From the NCBI RefSeq assembly GCF_000002425.4, contig NC_037271.1, forward strand, positions 13,517,869 to 13,581,868: DNA of 64,000 bases. Reading direction: 5' to 3'. Source of the DNA: Physcomitrium patens. Taxonomy: Eukaryota; Streptophyta; Bryopsida; Funariales; Funariaceae. A program made the position numbers and the translations under genes. Below, piece after piece: positions 13,485-24,052 of this stretch (position 1 is its first letter; the number at the start of each line of letters is the position of its first letter). Below the pieces are notes generated by a model. That model made no database searches. It had not been told where the DNA came from and saw nothing but the letters and a program-made list of their open reading frames with translations.

Positions 13485-13487
<3 letters not shown>
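13064..13487. other. probable sequencing/assembly artefact beside a poly-T run
   Basis: A 35-T run (13069-13103) is followed by a degraded copy of the sequence that lies after a second, 36-T run (13488-13523). In the degraded copy, single bases are replaced by their neighbours, so mixed sequence turns into short homopolymers. From about 13415 to 13487 the text is a similarly smoothed copy of the sequence to the left of the first T run (about 12990-13067). The pattern is what two out-of-phase reads through one poly-T, one from each side, would give if joined end to end. The locus probably has one T run and no duplication. Confidence 0.75.
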
Positions 13488-13524
<37 letters not shown>

Positions 13525-13814
13525 TTTTTTTTTTCAAAGTAAATGAATTATTTAAAATATTATACATAAATTTTACGGATTTATTACATCCAAGTACTCA
13601 GTTGCAAAATCTACACTATTACAAAAAAATCAATTGTTTCTTTTACAATTGTGTTATGTAACTTCTTTAGGAATTTTGTAACTTCTATGCACAATATTAA
13701 GCAATATTTTTTGATTCTTAAGATTTTAAGAATAAATTATTATATAAAAAGTATTATTATCTTGATATATTTGAATATTTTTAGCATATATATATATATA
13801 TTTATACATAAATA

Positions 13815-13846
13815 TACATACATACATACATACATACATACATACA

Positions 13847-13876
<30 letters not shown>
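13815..13876 (+). repeat. (CATA)n tetranucleotide repeat
   Basis: About 14 tandem CATA units. A short TA run lies about 15 bp upstream. A smoothed version of this array appears near 13393-13415, inside the artefact segment. Confidence 0.95.
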
Positions 13877-13879
<3 letters not shown>

Positions 13880-14098
13880 TTTTATCAAAGTTGTTAATTT
13901 TATAAATAAATAGAAACTATAATATAAATCACATAAGTATTGATATGTGATCATTTGGTTTTATTTGAAATATTTTTATTTTTAATATTTTTATTCACTT
14001 TAAAAAATATAAAAATTCAAATTGAGTAGCAATTTCTCCACACTATACTCTAGTTAAATAAAAACAAATACATTTTTATTGATTCTTCAAAACATAGT

Positions 14099-14470
14099 TG
14101 TTAATAGAATATACAACTCCTATTAGATATAAAGTAGAATGGGCAATTGACTTTGCTTTGTTGGTTGATAAGTTGTAGCCACCATTTATTGGTAGTAATA
14201 TCATTTAATTGCCATAGCCTATCAAGCTGTTATATGTCATAACAAGACGAGTCTCTACATCTTAATTGGACATTAGCCTAGTTGTTTGTGTGTTCATATT
14301 AGAAAGTCCATGTCGTTCGACCATGGACTTAAGCTATATAAGGAGTAGAAATAGAGGTTCAATTTAACCATTTGTTCTCTTAAATCTTTAATAATAAGGT
14401 AGAAAAATCTTTTATATTTGCTTCATAAAACTTCTATCTTAATAATACGTTTCTTCTTTATTTTCTCAGA
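14099..14470 (+). repeat. copia 5' LTR
   Basis: Begins TGTTAATAG and ends CTCAGA, where the 3' copy has TCACA. It aligns over its length with 62567-62945, with many substitutions that imply an old insertion. A TATATAAGG box lies near 14335. The five bases before it, ATAGT, recur right after the 3' LTR. Confidence 0.9.
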
Positions 14471-14482
14471 TGGTATTAGAGC
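14471..14482 (+). promoter_or_regulatory. primer-binding site, initiator tRNA-Met
   Basis: TGGTATTAGAGC follows the LTR directly. The usual plant copia site complementary to initiator tRNA-Met is TGGTATCAGAGC, so one C-to-T change is present. Confidence 0.85.
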
Positions 14483-15184
14483 CTTAGTACTTTGGATTTA
14501 TCCTTTGATAGATTTGAGTGAATCAATTGAGGTTGTTTTTTAGGACTTAATCTTTCAATCAACTTTGAGGAGCTTTTATTTTTTGCATTAGCTTGAGAGA
14601 AGTTGAACTTCTAATGAGCCTAAAACTCAAGCGATTAGTATTTTTGATACCTCTTAATTGAAACAATAAGGCATTAATTTTAAAGGAGAAAGAAAAATTT
14701 CAAATTTCAATGCTACAAGCAATAAATGTTAAAGCTTAAAAATATTAGTTTGACCAATAGTGGGATCCACCAATAGTAGCAGAACTCGATAGTAGAAGCG
14801 AGACTTGGTAGCAATAGCTAGACCTAGTGGCATTAGTTGTAAGACTTGGCAATGGGAGCAGAGCCAACACAGTCCAAAGAACTCCAACAAGACTAAAGAG
14901 CTCTAAATTTGATTTTTTTCAAGTTTTTGGACAAAGTTTTACGTAGAAAGTTCAAGTAATCACAATTTTTGAAGTTTTGAATTAAATTTTTTTGAGAATG
15001 CTAGTGATACAATTTCATATATTTTAAAAATATTTTAAAAACTTTTAGGAATTCTTTAAGATTTTTTAATATTCAAAAAGTCTATAAGTAAGTATGAAAT
15101 TTTATCTAAATTTCATTTCTATTTACTTTCTATTTCTTCTTCTATTTTTTTAATTTCTTCTATTTAAGAAATATTTCTTGTAAG

Positions 15185-15445
15185 ATGACAATGGAGTACT
15201 ATATTATAGAAAACTTTAATGGAAATAATTGGCATTTGTAAAATGAAAAAAAAATCAATTTGTGGTTATCAACAAGGATTTATAGAAGGTTGTTTGTAGA
15301 AAATACAAGAAATCTACTAGATTATCCATAGATCCAAAAGAGTTAAAAAAATAGGAAGATATAAACCAAAGAACATTATTTGTAATTTGCCTACATCTTA
15401 TAAGTCCAGAATTTTGGACTATGAATAAGGTAGAAAGCGCACATG
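15185..15445 (+). pseudogene. copia gag, N-terminal part
   Basis: The frame opens with Met-Thr-Met-Glu-Tyr-Tyr and an F-x-G-x-N-x-W stretch, the usual start of plant copia gag. It is soon interrupted by a stop after the Trp-His-Leu. Downstream, in another frame, a Leu-x-x-x-Ile-Ser-Pro-Glu-x-W stretch is typical of the gag helical region. The reading is cut at 15445 by chromovirus 1 and resumes at 21786 after the ACATG duplication. Frame changes and stops make it non-functional. Confidence 0.75.
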
Positions 15446-15965
15446 TGTCACGGACATACTCATGTAAGCTAATAATTACATATAAAAGTAGGTAAAAGTA
15501 AGTTAATTCTATACTATTTAATGTGGTAGCTTCCTAGAAGCTTCATAGATGCTGCTTTGACTTCATAGGTGTCTTTAATTGACTTTTTTGGATTAGAAAC
15601 GTGATCAACAAGTTGGCCATGTGCCACACATGTTGTTAGCTTGAAGATTAAGCTAACTATGTGGCCCACATATAGAAAAACTTGCATTGTAAGTCAAGGC
15701 ATGCGTCCTACAAAGTCAACACATATTGGAGGTCCTATAGAACATCGCCACATAGCCCCTAGTTAGATAGTATATATAGAGACAAGAGTGAAGCCTTCTT
15801 CACTCTTGTCAACTCTTTTCTTGCTTCTAGTCTAGTTTCAAGGGTCTCTAGTTTTCTTGTCTTTTGGCAATAGCCATTCTAGTTTCTCTTTTAATATATA
15901 TACCTCTCTTTGAGTGAAGGCTTACTTGTCTGAATTATTTTTTCATCGAGTTCTTGTCCTTGACA
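15446..15965 (+). repeat. chromovirus 1 5' LTR (520 bp)
   Basis: Runs from TGTCACGGAC to CCTTGACA and aligns with 21239-21780. The 3' copy has about 25 extra bases near its end. Family members elsewhere in the window are 36440-36990, 50659-51210 and the split LTRs of chromovirus 2. Confidence 0.93.
15768..15810 (+). promoter_or_regulatory. LTR TATA box followed by perfect RNA hairpin
   Basis: TAGTATATATAGAG (15768 onward) is a good TATA box. Directly after it, 15781-15810 forms a perfect 13-bp inverted repeat (GACAAGAGTGAAG and its complement) with a 4-base loop. The expected transcription start about 25-30 bases downstream of the TATA box would put the stem at or near the RNA 5' end. The same element is kept in the other family LTRs at 21574, 24286, 36607, 47792 and 50827. 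Confidence 0.7.
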
Positions 15966-15985
15966 GATTGACAAGAGTACACCTA

Positions 15986-15997
15986 TAATATCAGAGC
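15986..15997 (+). promoter_or_regulatory. decayed primer-binding site, initiator tRNA-Met
   Basis: TAATATCAGAGC lies 20 bases after the 5' LTR. The standard initiator-Met site is TGGTATCAGAGC, so both differences are G-to-A. Confidence 0.65.
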
Positions 15998-16177
15998 TTT
16001 GTCTAATCTTGATTAAGAGTGGATTACCCCTTTTTCTTGATAAGATATAAGCATGTTAGAAGTTGCGGATTACCCTCTTCTAAACTGATATAGTCCTTAG
16101 TATTTTTTTTGTTCTCAAGTCCTCTCTTCTATTTGTCTTGAGCGATATTAGACATCTTCTCTCTTCTACATGTTATC

Positions 16178-17110
16178 ATGGCAGAACTTCTTGAAATGAA
16201 GAGTGCAATGGCACAAATACAAGAGCAATTGAGGGAATTAATACTTACAATGCATCAACTCAATTTACTACCACAAGGAGTAACAAGATTAGCAAGAAGT
16301 GAAGATATAGAAATGGTTGGAGCTGCTTCAACATCTACACCAAACCATGTCCTTTCTCCTATCATGGAACGCCCTTCAAATGTTAGAGAACCAAGAATTG
16401 CCTTATCCAAGAAGTTTGATGGCACCAAATCTAAGTTTCGAGGATTTATCAATCAAGTGCAACTTCTGATTGAACTTCAATCCCAAAGCTATCCAACTCC
16501 AGAATCGCAAGTTAGATTCATTGGTACGCTTCTTTCACGTTCAGCACTATCATGGTTTTCATCTTTTTTTGAACGACGAGATCCAATATTGGATAATCTA
16601 GAGGCTTTTTTGGCAGAGTTTCGATCCATGTATGGAGAACATGATGCAATTCGTGTTGCAACGAATAAGATCCGTATTTTACGACAAGGCAATCGATCAG
16701 TAACGTTATACGCTTTATAATTTTGACAACTTGCAACTGATATCAAGTGGGATGATGCTGCACTTATTAGCCAATTTCTCTACGAATTACAATATGAGGT
16801 AAAAAAATTAATGCTCAACTTACCTGATCCTCAAACATTGAGTCAAGCAATTGACTTTATTGTGAAGTGCGACAATCGCCTTTTTGAATTCCGATCTGAG
16901 AACCGTACAAGTGGATCTCAACGTTATTATAATTCAATGGCAACACCAACACCTCTTCAACACATACATTTGGAAGTAGAGGATATGCAAATTGATGAAG
17001 TACATTTCAAACCTCTTACTAAGCAAGAAAAGACTCGTCGTTGTCAAGAAGGATTATGTTTATATTGTGGAGAACCAAAGCACACTGCTCAACATTGTCC
17101 AAAGAAATGA
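16178..17110 (+). pseudogene. chromovirus 1 gag
   Basis: The ATG at 16178 opens 180 codons. The same frame carries stops at 16718 and 16724 and then continues from 16811 to 17110. The N-terminus is helical and Gln-rich. A capsid-type stretch lies around residues 70-180 (F-x-G-x-K-x-x-F-x-x-F, then a Leu-Ser-Arg-Ser-Ala-x-x-W motif). A CCHC zinc knuckle near 17048-17098 reads Cys-x2-Cys-x4-His-x4-Cys. It would form the capsid and bind genomic RNA. The two stops lie close together in the capsid region and make it non-functional as one protein. Confidence 0.85.
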
Positions 17111-17196
17111 CGCAATCACAAAATGAGGAGTATGGCTATGAAAGAAGACAATATGTCGGAAAACGAGTTTGTCCAGCTACAATAGGGACTGTGTAG

Positions 17197-17847
17197 TTGG
17201 AACCTTACACAACATCTAGTAAAGGTCCTATCCTTTCTTCAGAGCCCTCTCCTTGTTTTACATTAAATATTATTTTAGGACCTAAATATTACAAAGTCTC
17301 TACCTTGTTAGATTCAGGAGCCTCAGCGTGTTTTTTAGATGAAGAATTTACTAAAAAACATAGCATATCTTTAGTAAAGAAAACTAAACCTGTTCATGTA
17401 GAAGTCATAGATGGTCGTCCATTGTCTTCTGGAGATATTACTCATGAAACCCTTCCTATAGAAGTAATGATCAATAGTCATAATAGTTTTATAGTATTTA
17501 ATATCATTAGATCTCCCTCTAATCAAGTCATTTTAGGTTTATCGTGGTTAAAAAAATACAACCCTCAAATAGATTGGATTTCTCGAACTCTTATTTTTTC
17601 TAAAAGTATAACTAACAGTGTAGTTAATCAAGTAGAGAGTCATAAGTCCAGTTCAATTAAACCCGTATTTATAGGTGCAAAAGCTTTCTTGCATGCTGCT
17701 ATGAAAGAATCACCATATATTATTTATGCCACACCTGTTTCTACTGGTGAAAAGACTTCAAGTGGCATTCCAAGCCAATATCAAGAATTTCAAGATGTAT
17801 TCAAAAAAAAAAAATGCGGATACACTCCCGGAACATCGTCCCTATGA
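17197..17847 (+). pseudogene. chromovirus 1 protease
   Basis: An open stretch of 216 codons in a frame shifted from gag. It holds the retroviral-type aspartic protease motif Leu-Leu-Asp-Ser-Gly-Ala-Ser (near 17307) and the later Ile-Leu-Gly-Leu-Ser-Trp-Leu motif (near 17530). It would cleave the Gag-Pol polyprotein. It ends in a run of 12 A residues (17803-17814), across which the RT frame continues in another phase, so a homopolymer indel separates protease from RT. Confidence 0.85.
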
Positions 17848-19150
17848 TTGTTCAATTGACCTTCAAGAAGGAGCACAACCACCATTCGGACCAATCTACA
17901 GTTTATCACAAAATGAGTTGGCTGAACTCAAGGAGTATATTGAAGAAAATCTAGGCAAGAATTTCATACGCCATTCTAAATCTCTGACAGGAGCTCCAAT
18001 TCTATTTGTGAAGAAAAAAGATGGATCATTACAGATGTGTATTGATTATCGAGGACTCAACAAGATTACCATCAAGAACAAGTATCTACTACCTTTAATA
18101 TCCGGACTTCTTGATCAGCTGAATCAAGCTAAGATCTATACAAAAATAGATCTTCGGAGAGCTTACAATCTAATATGCATCAAAGAAGGAGATGAATGGA
18201 AGACTGCATTTTGAACTAGATATGGATATTTTGAATACAACATCATGCCTTTTGGACTTACAAATGCACCAACAGCTTTTCAACATCTAATGAATGATGT
18301 TTTTTGAGAGTTTTTGGACGATTTTGTGGTCTGTTATCTAGACAACATCTTGATCTATTCTAAGAATCCAGAAGAACATGAACTTCATGTTTGTCATGTG
18401 TTACAAAAATTAAGAGATGCAGGACTCTATGCCAAGATAGAAAATTGTGTATTCCACACCACTCAAGTCGATTTCTTAGGTTACATCATTTCAAATGATG
18501 GACTTATGATGGATCTTAAGAAAGTTCAAACTATTATAGACTGGAAGATCCCAAAAATGGTAAGAGATGTCCAATATTTTTTGGGATTTACCAACTACTA
18601 TCGGATCTTCATCAAAGACTTCTCTCGAGTTGCAGCTCCACTTACACGTTTGACTTGTAAAGATAAATTCCAATGGAATCAAGAAACAAAAGTTACTTTT
18701 GAATCTTTGAAGACAACGTTTATTTCTGCACTAATCTTATATCGTGTTGATTTTTTCAAAGCATTCTTTATGGAAACAAATACATCGGACTTTGCTTTGG
18801 GTGCAGTTTTATCACAAATGAGAACAGATGACAAATTTCATCCAATAGCCTTTCATTCAAGAAAATTCTGAGTAGCAAAAATCAATTATGAGATCCACGA
18901 CAAAGAACTTCTTGTAATTATAGATTCTTTTCAAGAATGGCATCATTATCTAGAAGGCACTTCTAGTCCAATCACTGTGTATACAGATCACAAGAACCTC
19001 GAATATTTTATGTCAGCACGCGTATTAAATCGTCGCCAAGCTCGTTGGAGCATGTCTTTATCAAGATTCGAGTTCATCATCACTTATCGGCCAGAAAAAC
19101 AACAAGGTTTATCCGATGCCTTGTCTAGACGTTCTTATCTTGCACCAAAA
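17815..19150 (+). pseudogene. chromovirus 1 reverse transcriptase and RNase H
   Basis: RT fingers and palm motifs are clear (Val-Lys-Lys-Lys-Asp-Gly-Ser, then Cys-Ile-Asp-Tyr-Arg-Gly-Leu-Asn). Stops at 18212 and 18305 interrupt the palm. The catalytic box at 18336-18347 reads Tyr-Leu-Asp-Asn where Tyr-Leu-Asp-Asp is required, a GAC-to-AAC change. RNase H follows (Thr-Ser-Asp-Phe-Ala-Leu-Gly-Ala-Val-Leu-Ser, then Tyr-Thr-Asp-His-Lys-Asn-Leu, then Asp-Ala-Leu-Ser-Arg-Arg) with a stop at 18869. The enzyme is dead both by truncation and by loss of an active-site Asp. Confidence 0.9.
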
Positions 19151-19279
19151 GAAGGAGATGCAGCTTTTGAGCAACAAAGAATGGTTCTCTTGAAGTTGGA
19201 GCAATTTCATCTTCGAGCAATAAAATCAACACTGACTATTGATTTAACTTTTCTTAGACAAGTCCAGTTAAGTATATCT

Positions 19280-20680
19280 TCAGACCCTCTTGTTCATGAT
19301 ATCAAGAATAATTCTTTTAAATCTCATGATCTCTCTAAATTTGAATTCAAGAACAACCTACTCTATTTCGAAAGATGCCTATATATTCCAGAAGGAGAAG
19401 CATGTTTACGTGTTCTTCAAGCTCGTCATGACTTCCCAACAGCAGGACATTTTGGATATAATAAGACTTTAGAGCTGATATCTAGAGATTTTTGGTGGCC
19501 TCAAATGTAGAAGGCAGTTAAAGATTTTGTACAATCATGTGATGTTTGCTCAAGATCGAAAACTTTTCGTCATCGACCTTTTGGACTTCTTCAGCCATTA
19601 TCCATTCCAGAACAACCATGGTCTTCTGTTTCTATGGACTTCATCATGGATCTTCCAATCTCAGGTTCTTATGATTCTATATTCGTGATAGTAGATCGTT
19701 TTATTAAGAAGACACATTTTATACCATGTACAAAATCTATCACAGGTGAAGAAACAACTAAGCTCTTTCTTGACAATATCTATCGCTATCATGGATTATC
19801 CAAGGATATTATATCAGATAGGGAAACTCAATTTATATCAAGATTTTGGCGGACTCTTTTTAAGATTCTAAAAGTGGATATAAAACTATCTTCGGCATTC
19901 CATCCTCAAACTGATGGACAAACGGAGTATGTTAATCAAGTTTTGGAGCAATATTTAAGATGTACCATTAACTACAAACAAGATGATTGGACTACTCTTT
20001 TGTCATTGGCAGAGTTTGCTTACAATAACACGGTACAATCTTCTACAAAACAAACACCTTTCTTTGTTAATTATGGTTATCATCCATGACTTGATACTTT
20101 TGAGTATTCAAAAGTTGATAATCATGCTGCGAAAGATTTGGCGATTCATTTATCAGAGCTACATGCAACGATGAAGGCGCAGTTAAAAGAGGCTCAAGAA
20201 CAACAAAAGGTCAATACGGATGTCTATCGAAAGGAACAACCACCATTCTTCTTGAGTGATAAGGTATGGCTACTTCGTCGTAATATCAAGACCACTCGTC
20301 CTTGTGACAAGTTGGACTATCGAAGGCTTAGACTATTTTCTATTTTTGTACAAATCAATCCAGTTGCATATCGTTTATATCTACCGAAGTCAATAAAAAT
20401 CCATCTAGTATTCCACGTGTCCCTTCTTGAACCATACAAGATAGTGGACATATCAAGAAGAGAACAAGCTCCACCTCCTTCTATAGAAGTGGACAATAAT
20501 GAAGAATTTGAAGTAGAAGAAGTCTTAGATTCAAGGCGGTGCCAAAATAAATTGGAATATCTTGTCCATTGGCACGGATATGATATTAGTGAACGCACAT
20601 GAGAGCCAATAAAGAATCTTACAAATACAGCAAAGGCGATGGAGGCTTTTCATCGATGGCATCCATCAAAATCAAGATGA
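19280..20680 (+). pseudogene. chromovirus 1 integrase with C-terminal chromodomain
   Basis: The zinc-binding HHCC domain spans the His-x3-His near 19428-19455 and the Cys-x2-Cys near 19541, with a stop at 19508. The core has Ser-Met-Asp-Phe (19634), Ser-Asp-Arg-Glu-Thr-Gln-Phe (near 19815) and the Glu of Asn-Gln-Val-Leu-Glu-Gln (near 19945), so D, D and E are all present. The C-terminal module leads to a chromodomain (about 20500-20680: Glu-Val-Glu-Glu-Val-Leu-Asp-Ser, then Leu-Val-His-Trp-His-Gly-Tyr), whose Trp codon is replaced by a stop at 20600. Chromodomains direct insertion to methylated histone H3 in related elements. Confidence 0.9.
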
Positions 20681-20683
20681 AAA

Positions 20684-21224
20684 CCTTCTTTATGAAGAAA
20701 ACAACATCTAGGCAAGATAACATTCTACTTTCAATCCTTATTCGTAGCTTCTTTGTAGTTGTGACGTTCAGGAGATAGAGAACCAAAAACCAACGGATTC
20801 GACTTAAGAGCCTTTATTTGCTGACCCGCCAGATGAGACATTACGATTATCACAACCTTCAAGACAACGCAATCGAGATGAAGATCTTCAAGAATGACAT
20901 GTTCTTCTTTGAATAGATGGCAAGATACAATGCGTTTGGTATCACTATTTGGGAAGGGACTCCCGATGTTTGGTGATTTTGCTAGAGGTAGGAACAACTC
21001 CTGATGGTGTTTCAAATGTTCTATTCGAAGGAAGTTATGAAGGCCTCAACAATGATCAAATAACTGGGTGGTCTTTCCGCCCTGGTATGGGACACTATCG
21101 ATGGTTGAGAGGCCCTATCAATCATCTTTGAAGAGAACAAAGATCAGAGTATGTGGCAAATATATTTCGTCACATCATAGATTTCCTCAACATATGATGA
21201 CCGCTCCTCATGGAACTCGTCCCT
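20684..21224 (+). other. 540-bp segment between chromodomain and 3' LTR
   Basis: Chromovirus 2 lacks most of this segment and instead has about 100 bp there. It holds one 60-codon + strand ORF (20949-21131) without a recognisable domain. It may be an element-specific 3' region or captured foreign DNA. No function can be assigned. Confidence 0.5.
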
Positions 21225-21238
21225 AGAAGGGGAGATAA
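21225..21238 (+). promoter_or_regulatory. polypurine tract of chromovirus 1
   Basis: AGAAGGGGAGATAA abuts the 3' LTR and is purine-rich except for one T, as needed for plus-strand priming. Confidence 0.7.
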
Positions 21239-21780
21239 TATCATGGACATACTCATGTAAGCTAGTAATTACAAATAATAGTGGGTAAAAGTAAGTTAAT
21301 TCTATACTATTTAATATGGAAGCTTCCTAGAAGCTTCATAGACGTTGCTTTGACTTCATAGGTATCTTTAATTGATTTTTTTGGATTATAAACGTGATCA
21401 ACAAGTTGGCCATGTGCCACACATGTTGTTAGCTTGAAGATCAAGCTATCTATGTGGCCCATACGTAGAAAAACTTGCCTTGTAAGTCAAGGCATGCGTC
21501 CTACAAAGTCAACACATATTGGAGGTCCTATAGAACGTCACCACATAGCCCCTAGTTAGATAGTATATATAGAGACAAGAGTGAAGCCTTCTTCACTCTT
21601 GTGAACTCCTTTCTTGCTTTCACTCTAGTTTCAAGGGTCTCTAGTTTTCTTATCTTTTGGCAATAGCTATTCTAGTTTCTCTTTCAATATATATACTTGT
21701 TTACATATATTTTATTACCTCTCTTTGAGTGAAGGCTCACTTGTCTAAATTGTTTTTTCATCGAGTTCTTATCCTTGACA
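21239..21780 (+). repeat. chromovirus 1 3' LTR (542 bp)
   Basis: Starts TATCATGGAC (the first G is now A) and ends CCTTGACA. It carries the same TATA box and hairpin (21574-21603, last base of the stem changed). ACATG follows at 21781. Confidence 0.92.
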
Positions 21781-21785
21781 ACATG

Positions 21786-22372
21786 TAGCATGATAAGATT
21801 AGGAAGGAGCATACAAGGTAAAAAAATGCTTCAAGCCTATTATATTTGATTTGCAGGTTCTAGACCATACAAATGAGTGAAGGTGACAATATTTTCACGC
21901 ATATATGCAAGCTATGAGAAATGACTTAGCAACATTCTCTTATTGATGAATAGATTTTTGATACACACTTTGTAATGGCATTATTAGGAAGTTCCATGGA
22001 ATTATACCGGATATTGATAGTATTACTTAGAACGAGACTTTTAGCAGAACTAACATTACAAATGGTCACAATTTAACTATTATAACTAGAATTTCATGGT
22101 AAGAATATGAGATCAATCTCCAAAGTGACATTAGCTATAGAAAGAAAATCCAAGTCACATTCTCATACTCATACTCATGCAAGATCTTCACATGATCATA
22201 AGAAAGATATCAAATGCAAATATTGTTGTAAAAAAGGTTACTATGAGAGAAAGTATCTAACCAAGGAGAAGAAGAAGAAGCCAAGAAAGTTAAAAAAGGC
22301 TTTTCAAAAAGAATAAGATAATATGGTAGATAAGAAAGATCAATAGGATGATGAATTTATCTTTGTAGCTGC
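21786..22372 (+). pseudogene. copia gag, C-terminal part with decayed zinc knuckle
   Basis: Continues the copia gag cut at 15445. After helical gag sequence with stops, a nucleocapsid knuckle lies at about 22210-22257. The two leading Cys remain (Cys-x2-Cys), while the His and last Cys positions read Tyr. A Lys-rich tail follows. The knuckle could no longer bind zinc. Confidence 0.75.
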
Positions 22373-22379
22373 TTTATCT

Positions 22380-22480
22380 GTCACTATGAGTGATAAAAAA
22401 TATTACATCAATTCTGGTGCTTTTCAATACATGATAGGAAATCAAAGTTAATTTTTAAGTTAAAAAAACCTACCACAAGT
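22380..22480 (+). pseudogene. copia protease, N-terminal part
   Basis: The Tyr-Ile-x-Ser-Gly-Ala motif followed by Met-Ile-Gly-Asn is the copia protease active site. The catalytic Asp is replaced by Asn at 22410-22412, a GAT-to-AAT change. The reading is cut at 22480 by chromovirus 2 and resumes near 47991. Confidence 0.75.
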
Positions 22481-22594
22481 TTTCATGGACATATATATTT
22501 ATTCCAATAGTTATATGATTAGGTAGAAATAAATAAATATAGATTAATTTCATAAAGTCTTTTAAAAAAGCTTCTTAGAAGCTTCATAGATGCG

Positions 22595-24052
22595 ATGTCA
22601 TGTTATAACACAACTATATCATAAAAGATGATAATATGGATCTTGTTATAGAAGAGCCAAGTTAAAAGATAAAGTAAAAAAATATTGATAAAAGATAGGA
22701 AGGTAATAAAATTTTTAGTAGTAATGTTATATTTTTTAAAAAAGTGGCTTCTACTTACTTTGTAGGGCCATAAATAATGCAAAAGAAAGTAGATTGGAAA
22801 AATAAATGATATGGACATCTTTAAGAGGAAGTTAAGAGTAAATTCTAGTAAAAATTATCTAAAAAAACTAGATATTGATACCCAAAGAGGGCCAATTATG
22901 AACCAAGATTGAAATCAGACCTTAAAGGACAAAATCAAGCCTCGATGATAATTTTGGGATTTTTTTGTTGATTAGAAAGTAGGATTTAGGAATTGACTTA
23001 ATGAAACTTTTTTGAGTATTTATTTGGAGTGATTTAAGTATGTATTGACTTAATAAGAGCTTTGCAAAGTTAGAGTTTGTTTTGGGTGACTATGGATTTA
23101 TGAAATAAAATGGGTGATATATTTTGGAGTATTTTGTAAATTTTGCAATAGATCTTCAAATAAAAATTTCTAGGTTTGTAGATATAATTGTGCTTCATGT
23201 GTGTTGTGAATTTAGATTTGATCAAATAGTTAGATTGAAAGACATGAAGGTTTTTGTGGGTTATGGTCTCAGAAATCAGAGTTTTGAGGACTTATGAGAT
23301 TTTCACAAATATCAGTCACTAACTATTATTTTGCTCAATCTATTATTTTGTTTCAATCTAATAATAATTCAATCAGGAGTAATTTGCTCTAAGAGATTAG
23401 CATCAAGGTCAGAGAAAGAGGCCTACTGACAATCGAGCACATTTTTGAAGTTATCTTCTATTTAGTAATTCTGATCATTTAAATTTTTTTTCTTTATGCT
23501 TGTTGTCAATATAATTTTTAAGAGGTGTGAAAAATTTGAGTTAAAATCAAGGATTTGTTCATTAGTTACTGAGGTTTAAATCTGCTCTAGGAATTACTTA
23601 GAATTAATTTAGATTTGATTTAGGATTTGCATAGGATTTGTTTAGGATCTGATTAGGATTTGATTATGATTTGTCTAAGATTTGGTTAGGGCTTATTTAG
23701 GGTTTGTCTAGGATTTGACTAAGATTTATTTAGGATTGATTTAAGGTTTACTTAGGATTTGATTAGGATTTGATTAGGATTGGGATTTGGTTTGGTTTAG
23801 GATTTGGTTTGAATTTCTTTAGGGCTTCTTTAGGATTTCTTTGTACAACTTTTATAATTTATTTCAAAAATAAAATAAAATAATAATAATAATAATTTGA
23901 CTTAATTGATGCTTGATTATGGTTGTTAAGCTTTTATAGCAATTTATATATGATTTTATTAGAGTGATTAGGACTTGTTATAAATTCCTTTTATCTTCCA
24001 CAACTAGGTGCCTAGGAAATTTTTAAGTAAGATTTCATGTAATACAATATTG
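22595..24052 (+). repeat. dispersed repeat R1 with telomere-like minisatellite
   Basis: Unclassified repeat inserted in an LTR. Its 23100-23600 part aligns with the reverse complement of 50225-51310 (repeat R2, allowing for an inserted LTR), and its end near 24010 aligns with the reverse complement of about 49510. It contains TTAGGATTTGA-type tandem units at 23590-23845. No coding capacity is seen, and the exact ends and duplication are unclear. Confidence 0.65.
23590..23845 (+). repeat. telomere-like minisatellite in R1
   Basis: Degenerate tandem units of the type TTTAGGATTTGATTAGGATTTG with occasional TTTAGGG. The plant telomere unit is TTTAGGG. The array sits inside a dispersed repeat and is not a chromosome end. 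Confidence 0.75.

Larger units (their letters stand above)
9260..14098. other. AT-rich intergenic DNA
   Basis: Composition drops abruptly to very AT-rich sequence. Only homopolymers, dinucleotide runs and short ORFs without recognisable domains are seen. No LTR pair, TIR or transposon protein was found. The segment ends at the ATAGT target duplication of the large copia element. Confidence 0.6.
15446..21780 (+). mobile_element. Ty3/gypsy chromovirus 1, complete but decayed
   Basis: LTRs at 15446-15965 and 21239-21780 flank a gag-protease-RT-RNase H-integrase-chromodomain order, which defines a chromovirus. The perfect target duplication ACATG lies at 15441-15445 and 21781-21785, and the insertion splits copia gag. 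The coding region would be one long frame but carries stops at 16718, 16724, 18212, 18305, 18869, 19508 and 20600, plus frameshifts near 17185 and in an A run at 17803-17814. Several stops are explicable as CGA to TGA or TGG to TGA. RT and gag resemble fungal-like chromoviruses. Confidence 0.92.

Noticed and set aside
13815-13876. Regular CATA array as a possible CRISPR or satellite
   Set aside because: The unit is four bases with no spacers; it is a simple microsatellite.
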